Shown here: piece by piece, positions 6,871 through 9,866 of the stretch
Layout of the letters: each line of letters begins with the position of its first letter
How positions within the stretch are numbered: the first letter of the stretch is position 1
Assembly: GCA_023247835.1 (NCBI GenBank)
Contig: JAHFFU010000023.1
Location: forward strand, 1 to 9,866
From: Candidatus Bathyarchaeota archaeon
GTDB taxonomy: Archaea; Thermoproteota; Bathyarchaeia; 40CM-2-53-6; FEN-987
Length of the DNA stretch: 9,866 bases
Reading direction: 5' to 3'
Program-made: the position numbers and the translations under genes
The notes under the pieces: generated by a model
Seen by the model: only the letters and a program-made list of their open reading frames with translations
The model's database searches: none
Told to the model about the DNA's origin: nothing

Positions 6871-6886
6871 CCTGCTCGTTAGCAGG
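6871..6886 (+). repeat. Small hairpin just upstream of mtnA
   Basis: CCTGCT, CGTT, AGCAGG: a perfect 6-bp stem with a 4-nt loop, ending 10 nt before the TTG at 6897 and 19 nt before the ATG at 6906. It is the only structured element I see in the 207-nt gap 6690-6896. It could affect initiation if transcribed; no riboswitch is recognised. Confidence 0.4.
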
Positions 6887-6896
6887 CATCTCCGAC

Positions 6897-7940
6897 TTGC
6901 AGCCAATGTCCGAACTGAGAACCGTTGAATGGGTTAGCGGCCGAGTGAGAATGATAGACCAAACAAGGCTGCCATACAAGTTTGCGTACGTATCTCTCAA
7001 GGACTACAGGCAGGTTGCAAAGGCCATCAAAGATATGACTGTGCGTGGCGCGCCAGCGATCGGAGTAGCAGCTGCCATGGGGCTAGCCCTAGCGGCCAAT
7101 GCAAGCCGAGCAAAGAACAGAGAGCACTTCATGCAGGATCTTCAAAATGCGGCGGAAGTTCTTCGGAAGAGTCGCCCGACCGCCTGGAATTTGTTCTGGG
7201 CGATTGACAGGATTCTTCGGAAGGCTCAAGTTACGGCTGGCGGACCGAGTGGGATAGCCTCGCTGATTGTCGAGGAAGCTAGGAAGATGGCTGATGAAGA
7301 CGTTGAGGCGAACCGAAAAATCGGCGAGTATGGGGCCAGTCTAATTAGCGACGGCGAACAAATCCTTACCCACTGCAATACTGGGACACTTGCAACCGTA
7401 AGTTATGGCACAGCCATTGCGCCGGTTCGCACGGCTATACAACAGGGCAAGAAGGTTCGGGTGGTCGCTACTGAGACGCGCCCTCGGCTTCAGGGAGCCA
7501 AGCTAACCACCTACGAACTTCTTCGTGATGGAATCCCAGTTACATTAATCGTTGATGGAGCGGTCGGCTACGTGATGAAGACAGGTATGGTCCACAAGGT
7601 GATTGTAGGTGCAGATAGAATCACTAGGAAATTCGTCGCTAACAAGGTTGGAACTTATCTGATCGCTCTGGCAGCGCAGGCAAACCATATCCCATTCTAC
7701 GTGGCTGCGCCTGCCTCAACTTTCAACCTTCAAAACGAGGATTCAGAGGTTAGGATTGAGGAGCGGAGCCCGCAGGAGGTTACTCATATCGGAGGAAAAC
7801 GGATCGTACCGCAGGGCGTCCAGGTCTTCAACCCAGCCTTCGACCTTACACCAGTCGAGCTGGTAAGTGGCTTCATTACGAACTTGGGCGTAATAACGCC
7901 TGATATGGTCGAATCTAAGATTCCTGTGCTCCAGAGCTAG
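6897..7940 (+). CDS. mtnA: S-methyl-5-thioribose-1-phosphate isomerase
   Basis: Converts 5-methylthioribose-1-phosphate to 5-methylthioribulose-1-phosphate in methionine salvage; related to eIF2B and ribose-1,5-bisphosphate isomerase. 347 aa, normal length. Signatures: MTVRGAPAIGVAAAMG at 47-62, RPTAWNLFWAI at 93-103, LTHCNTGTLAT with catalytic C160, ATETRPRLQGAKLTTYEL at 191-208, VGADRI with catalytic D240, and FNPAFDLTPVELV at 311-323. ETRPRLQG and the FNPAFDLTP ending favour MtnA over the ribose-1,5-bisphosphate isomerase branch. Oddity: after GADRI most relatives have an NGD-containing loop before ANKxGTY; here it is TRKF and one residue shorter. Start: TTG 6897 gives MQPMSEL; ATG 6906 (MSELRTVEW) is equally likely. 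Its end is 16 nt from the convergent regulator gene. Confidence 0.92.
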   Translation: MQPMSELRTVEWVSGRVRMIDQTRLPYKFAYVSLKDYRQVAKAIKDMTVRGAPAIGVAAAMGLALAANASRAKNREHFMQDLQNAAEVLRKSRPTAWNLFWAIDRILRKAQVTAGGPSGIASLIVEEARKMADEDVEANRKIGEYGASLISDGEQILTHCNTGTLATVSYGTAIAPVRTAIQQGKKVRVVATETRPRLQGAKLTTYELLRDGIPVTLIVDGAVGYVMKTGMVHKVIVGADRITRKFVANKVGTYLIALAAQANHIPFYVAAPASTFNLQNEDSEVRIEERSPQEVTHIGGKRIVPQGVQVFNPAFDLTPVELVSGFITNLGVITPDMVESKIPVLQS

Positions 7941-7956
7941 AAAGCCCGGATCTAAT

Positions 7957-8709
7957 TCAGACTTCTTGTAGTGGTTTCTTGCCTACCTGCAAAACGATTT
8001 CTACAGGGCAATGGGTCACGGCTTCGATTCTGCCCTTCCACTCTGAACCCATACTGATGAGCGCATACATGCCCGTTACTTCCGCTTTGGCTTTCTGAAC
8101 GATTCGGGTTAATGCGATCTGGGTTTCACCGCTATCAATGACATCATCCACGATGAGTACGCAGTCTCCTTTCCTAAATGCGTCCCGTGGGACATACAGG
8201 CTGATCATTATTGCGGTCTTGCTGGGTATGTAGACCTCCTCAATGAACTCCCGTACGCCTACCTCTCTGTTTTTCTTAGCGATTATGAGGCCGACGCCAA
8301 GCCTATGTGCAAGCAGCGCAGCCAAAGGGATACCGTCAACCGCCGCCGCAAGAATCTTCGTAATACGCATACCAGCAAAAGCGTTCACAGCATGTTGAAC
8401 CGCCCGTTCAAGCAGAAGCGTATCCGAAATAAGTTTGGTATTATCGAAATATCCAGATTCGTCAAAACGAATTCTTTGCTGAATTTCTCCTTCAAGCCGC
8501 ATTATTTTCTGGAGGGTTCGGTTGATGTTCTGCGCCCTGTCTATCGTGGGTAAGACATGTCCCTTCACGTATCTGCTTAGAACTGTCTCGGGGAGCCCGA
8601 TGATCTGTGCGAGTTCTCTGTAGGTGTAGTAATTCTTGGCTAGGTTGAGAAGCTCAATGGTCATCAGCTTGTACTTCAGGTCGGATATACGAGAACCTGC
8701 TGTCAACAT
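7957..8709 (-). CDS. gfcR: HTH-phosphoribosyltransferase transcriptional regulator (GfcR/PurR-like)
   Basis: 250 aa from the chosen start. The N-terminal helix-turn-helix (about 23-52: AKNYYTYRELAQIIGLPETV, then LSRYVKGHVLP) is followed by a linker helix. A type I phosphoribosyltransferase domain comes next: ILAAAVDGIPLAALLAHRL, a flexible region (AKKNREVG), and the PRPP-binding loop CVLIVDDVIDSGET at about 183-195. This layout is that of archaeal GfcR-type regulators, where the PRTase fold senses a ligand rather than catalysing; haloarchaeal GfcR controls sugar catabolism. ATG at 8709 is chosen because GAAGGCGA lies just upstream and the sequence then begins with normal family content. The frame is open to a TTG at 8796, but that extra 29-residue segment looks unlike the family and contains TATA-like DNA. 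The ligand is unknown. It lies downstream of the Dcd-like gene, which may share its transcript. Confidence 0.8.
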   Translation of the reverse strand: MLTAGSRISDLKYKLMTIELLNLAKNYYTYRELAQIIGLPETVLSRYVKGHVLPTIDRAQNINRTLQKIMRLEGEIQQRIRFDESGYFDNTKLISDTLLLERAVQHAVNAFAGMRITKILAAAVDGIPLAALLAHRLGVGLIIAKKNREVGVREFIEEVYIPSKTAIMISLYVPRDAFRKGDCVLIVDDVIDSGETQIALTRIVQKAKAEVTGMYALISMGSEWKGRIEAVTHCPVEIVLQVGKKPLQEV

Positions 8710-8808
8710 GTCGCCTTCTGTAATCGTTTTGACAAGTAAGGATATGCACATGCCCATGCCGAACGGTAATAATACTTTCGACATGTATTGACACAAAGAG
8801 TAGGGTGA

Positions 8809-9243
8809 CTAAGACCGCCTATCTACAATTCCTTGGCTATCTTGGTACTTCCCGCTGTAAGAGTATCTTGTTTTGCTGCCAAGGTGATGCAGGACTAATT
8901 GCACGAACCTGTCATTCTTATTCATAGTGAATGGCTCGACTCCGGCGTTGAAGAGTGAGATCGTTAGTTGGCCTCGAAAGCCGGGGTCAACCAGAGCTAG
9001 GCTGGCGATTATTCCAGCGCGCGCGAGCGAGGAGCGGATATGCAGTGTCCCAGCCATGTCGTCCCCAAGCTCAACCCTCTCAAGAGTCGCCACCAAACGA
9101 TGTTCGCCGGGTGGAATGGCCAGATTGACCCCGAGACGCAGGTCGTAGCCGGCTCCATTTAGGCAGGAGCGATCGAAAGGCGTGAGAACCAGCGAGCCGT
9201 CCCGTACGCGCTTCTCAATCTCCTCACCGGACAATACCGGCAA
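8809..9243 (-). CDS. dcd: dCTP deaminase/dUTPase-family protein lacking the deaminase Glu
   Basis: 144 aa, compact; Dcd proteins are usually 155-200 aa. The missing part is between the N-terminal strand and the LRLG region. Family signatures: LSGEEIEKRV at the N-terminus; NGAGYDLRLG at 29-38; IRSSLARAGI at 69-78 (S72, R75); LALVDPGFRGQLTISLFNAG at 82-101; and the C-terminal SGKYQDSQGIVDRRS, the nucleotide-capping tail. In dCTP deaminases the segment after DPGFxG reads LTLEL with the catalytic Glu. Here that position is S96 (codon TCA). D86, aligned with the dUTPase motif 3 Asp, is kept. So a dUTPase, or a non-deaminating nucleotide binder, is more likely than a dCTP deaminase; this is inference. 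The start is TTG at 9243, supported by GGAGTGA six nt upstream. It is followed by the PRTase regulator on the same strand. Confidence 0.8.
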   Translation of the reverse strand: MPVLSGEEIEKRVRDGSLVLTPFDRSCLNGAGYDLRLGVNLAIPPGEHRLVATLERVELGDDMAGTLHIRSSLARAGIIASLALVDPGFRGQLTISLFNAGVEPFTMNKNDRFVQLVLHHLGSKTRYSYSGKYQDSQGIVDRRS

Positions 9244-9249
9244 TCGTTT

Positions 9250-9256
9250 TCACTCC
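9250..9256 (-). promoter_or_regulatory. Shine-Dalgarno fixing the TTG start of the Dcd-like gene
   Basis: The minus strand reads GGAGTGA, then 6 nt, then TTG. This is the strongest ribosome binding site in the window and the main reason for accepting a TTG start. Confidence 0.75.
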
Positions 9257-9263
9257 AGACTCA

Positions 9264-9278
9264 GCTCACACGGTGAGC
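9264..9278. promoter_or_regulatory. Operator-like inverted repeat upstream of the Dcd-like gene
   Basis: GCTCAC, ACG, GTGAGC: perfect 6-bp arms with a 3-nt spacer, 21 nt upstream of the TTG at 9243. On the minus strand it follows a weak TATA-like TACAATAC (about 9280-9287), so it would sit between TATA box and start site, a typical position for archaeal repressors. The HTH-PRTase regulator encoded downstream is a candidate binder; that is inference. Confidence 0.45.
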
Positions 9279-9327
9279 GTATTGTACCTAACAGTCTTGC
9301 CTCCCAGGAGACACACATCTTCGCTAA

Positions 9328-9337
9328 CCATATACAC
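9328..9337 (+). promoter_or_regulatory. TATA-like promoter of tRNA-Arg
   Basis: CCATATACAC is centred about 36 nt before the first base of the tRNA. Initiation about 26 nt downstream of the box would leave a 5' leader of about 10 nt for RNase P to remove. Confidence 0.5.
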
Positions 9338-9399
9338 CAATCTTGGCCTATGGCTGCGCGACATTACGGGCCCGTAGTCGAGCCAGGATTAAGACACAG

Positions 9400-9420
9400 C
9401 GGCCCAACCGGGTCGTGTAA
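9400..9420 (+). other. tRNA-Arg intron 1 (21 nt, position 29/30)
   Basis: Strict bulge-helix-bulge. Central 4-bp helix: ACAC (9394-9397) with GTGT (9415-9418). The two 3-nt bulges are AGC (9398-9400) and AAG (9419-9421), each cut after its second base. The intron's own hairpin is GGCCC (9401-9405), loop AACC, GGGTC (9410-9414) with one G-U pair. The site lies in the 5' anticodon stem, a non-canonical position. Confidence 0.85.
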
Positions 9421-9429
9421 GCCTTCGGA

Positions 9430-9444
9430 GCAGATGCGGCGAAA
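9430..9444 (+). other. tRNA-Arg intron 2 (15 nt, near position 37/38)
   Basis: Removal restores the 3' anticodon stem. The boundary slides: AGC occurs at both 9429-9431 and 9444-9446, so introns 9429-9443 through 9432-9446 give the same mature tRNA. Pairing TTCG (9424-9427) with CGAA (9440-9443) forms a 4-bp helix with a GAG bulge (9428-9430) on one side but a shorter one on the other, a relaxed motif. The helix sequesters the anticodon. Confidence 0.7.
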
Positions 9445-9504
9445 GCCTGGGATCCGGGGTTCGAATCCCCGCGGGCCCGCCAACTTCAAAGAGTCCTGCA
9501 TTGA

Positions 9505-9509
9505 TTTTT
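9505..9509 (+). terminator. Oligo-T terminator candidate after tRNA-Arg
   Basis: Five T residues 22 nt after the encoded CCA, in AT-rich DNA. Archaeal RNA polymerase can stop at such tracts without a hairpin. The tract is short, so confidence is low. Confidence 0.3.
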
Positions 9510-9574
9510 AGTAATTTGACTCCGGCTGTTTGATAGTGGTCTGACCGAACTCTAGACACTGGAACTTAATATTT

Positions 9575-9583
9575 CGATATACC
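9575..9583 (+). promoter_or_regulatory. TATA-like promoter of the MFS gene
   Basis: CGATATACC, preceded by AT-rich TTAATATTT at 9566-9574, is centred about 31 nt before the ATG at 9610. This implies a leader of only a few nt; no Shine-Dalgarno is seen, consistent with leaderless translation. Confidence 0.5.
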
Positions 9584-9609
9584 AGACATACACGCCATCT
9601 ACTATCCCC

Positions 9610-9866
9610 ATGGAGCACGTTCTATTGGTACAGGAATTTTCTTCTTGGGGGCGGTTGTGGAATCACAAGGATTTCATGCGCCTGTGGACGAGCGAAACGA
9701 TTGGCGCGTTCGGACGACAGGTTACAGCCCTGGCGTTGCCAACCATTGCAATACTCCTGTTGAACGCAGGCCCCCTCGAAATGGGTGTCTTGAACGGTCT
9801 AGAGGATCTTGCTTTCCCACTCTTCGGTCTCTTCGTGGGAGTCTGGGCGGACAGGTTGCGTCGAAG
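9610..9866 (+). CDS. MFS transporter, partial (N-terminal 85 aa)
   Basis: The frame opens at ATG 9610 and runs off the right edge, leaving 85 codons plus two bases. After an amphipathic N-terminus (WGRLWNHKDFMRLWTSETIG), helix 1 is VTALALPTIAILLLNAGP. Helix 2 begins at MGVLNGLEDLAFPLFGLFVG and ends with VWADRLRR, the cytoplasmic loop 2-3 motif A (G-x-x-x-D-R-x-x-R-R) of the major facilitator superfamily. The 'FMRLWTSETIGAFGRQVTALALP' style start is typical of the MFS_3/EntS-like exporter branch, which pumps out small molecules or drugs by proton exchange. The substrate cannot be told from this fragment. The gene stands alone downstream of tRNA-Arg. Confidence 0.85.
   Translation, partial: MEHVLLVQEFSSWGRLWNHKDFMRLWTSETIGAFGRQVTALALPTIAILLLNAGPLEMGVLNGLEDLAFPLFGLFVGVWADRLRR

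Larger units (their letters stand above)
9368..9482 (+). tRNA. tRNA-Arg(UCG) with two introns and encoded CCA
   Basis: 115 nt containing a 79-nt mature type I tRNA. The acceptor stem GGGCCCG (9368-9374) pairs with CGGGCCC (9472-9478). Discriminator G is 9479; CCA is 9480-9482. U8 is present. D-stem GTC (9377-9379) pairs with GAC (9393-9395), with G18G19 at 9386-9387 and A14/A21 in place. T-arm CGGGG-TTCGAAT-CCCCG spans 9455-9471. The anticodon stem forms only after removing two introns: CAG (9397-9399) + GC (9421-9422), loop CTTCGGA with anticodon TCG (9425-9427), then GCCTG. The variable loop is then GGATC, 5 nt, and G15 pairs with C48. Reading it without introns, or with one, leaves the anticodon stem unpaired. 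The anticodon UCG reads CGA; discriminator G fits archaeal tRNA-Arg. Confidence 0.88.

Noticed and set aside
6871..6886. SAM- or methionine-related riboswitch upstream of mtnA
   Set aside because: Only one small hairpin is present; no multi-stem architecture or known aptamer motif is visible.
8710..8796. N-terminal extension of the HTH-PRTase regulator from the TTG at 8796
   Set aside because: The extra 29 residues do not look like the family, the DNA contains TATA-like sequences, and a Shine-Dalgarno-like GAAGGCGA precedes the ATG at 8709.
9368..9482. tRNA-Arg as a pseudogene or insertion-damaged tRNA
   Set aside because: The two extra segments are bounded by bulge-helix-bulge-type pairing, and the spliced product has every conserved tRNA feature.
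9182..9511. Open frame of 109 codons on the plus strand spanning the end of the Dcd-like gene and the tRNA
   Set aside because: It is antisense to a recognisable family protein, crosses the tRNA-Arg gene and has low-complexity Ser/Arg/Pro-rich content; a shadow frame.

Overview
The window looks like chromosomal DNA of a Thermoproteota-lineage archaeon, possibly Bathyarchaeia- or Nitrososphaeria-like; the rank is inference. The support is: an archaeal-type tRNA splicing endonuclease subunit, a tRNA gene with non-canonical introns and encoded CCA, TATA-like rather than -10/-35 promoter sequences, frequent TTG starts, an HTH-phosphoribosyltransferase regulator of archaeal type, and a short archaeal citrate synthase. 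I see no phage genes, insertion sequences or CRISPR repeats.

Layout. 1-302 (-): 5' part of a membrane protein running off the left edge. 374-1156 (-): RecA/KaiC-like domain protein with no visible P-loop. 1266-1454 (+): small two-helix membrane protein. 1702-2433 (+): secreted protein resembling a caspase/CHAT fold without its catalytic pair. 2508-4127 (+): citrate synthase and a two-CBS-domain protein, a tight pair. 4124-5437 (-): histidyl-tRNA synthetase, whose stop overlaps the CBS gene's stop. 5519-6079 (+): membrane protein with a C-terminal zinc ribbon. 6093-6689 (-): tRNA endonuclease EndA-like protein. 6897-7940 (+): methylthioribose-1-phosphate isomerase. 7957-8709 (-) and 8809-9243 (-): HTH-PRTase regulator and a dCTP deaminase/dUTPase-family protein. 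9368-9482 (+): tRNA-Arg(UCG) interrupted by two introns. 9610 to the right edge (+): MFS transporter, partial.

How it fits together. Most genes are housekeeping: TCA cycle entry, tRNA charging, tRNA splicing, methionine salvage, pyrimidine nucleotide hygiene. The most interesting thread is RNA processing. The tRNA-Arg folds properly only if a 21-nt intron at position 29/30, which has a textbook bulge-helix-bulge, and a 15-nt intron in the anticodon loop region are both removed. The window's EndA homologue lacks the catalytic histidine, suggesting the structural subunit of a heteromeric endonuclease, the form associated with non-canonical introns. A second thread is loss of catalytic residues: the caspase-like secreted protein, the EndA-like protein, the Dcd-like protein (catalytic Glu replaced by Ser) and the RecA-like protein (no Walker A) all look like repurposed folds. 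All homology and alignment calls were made by eye.
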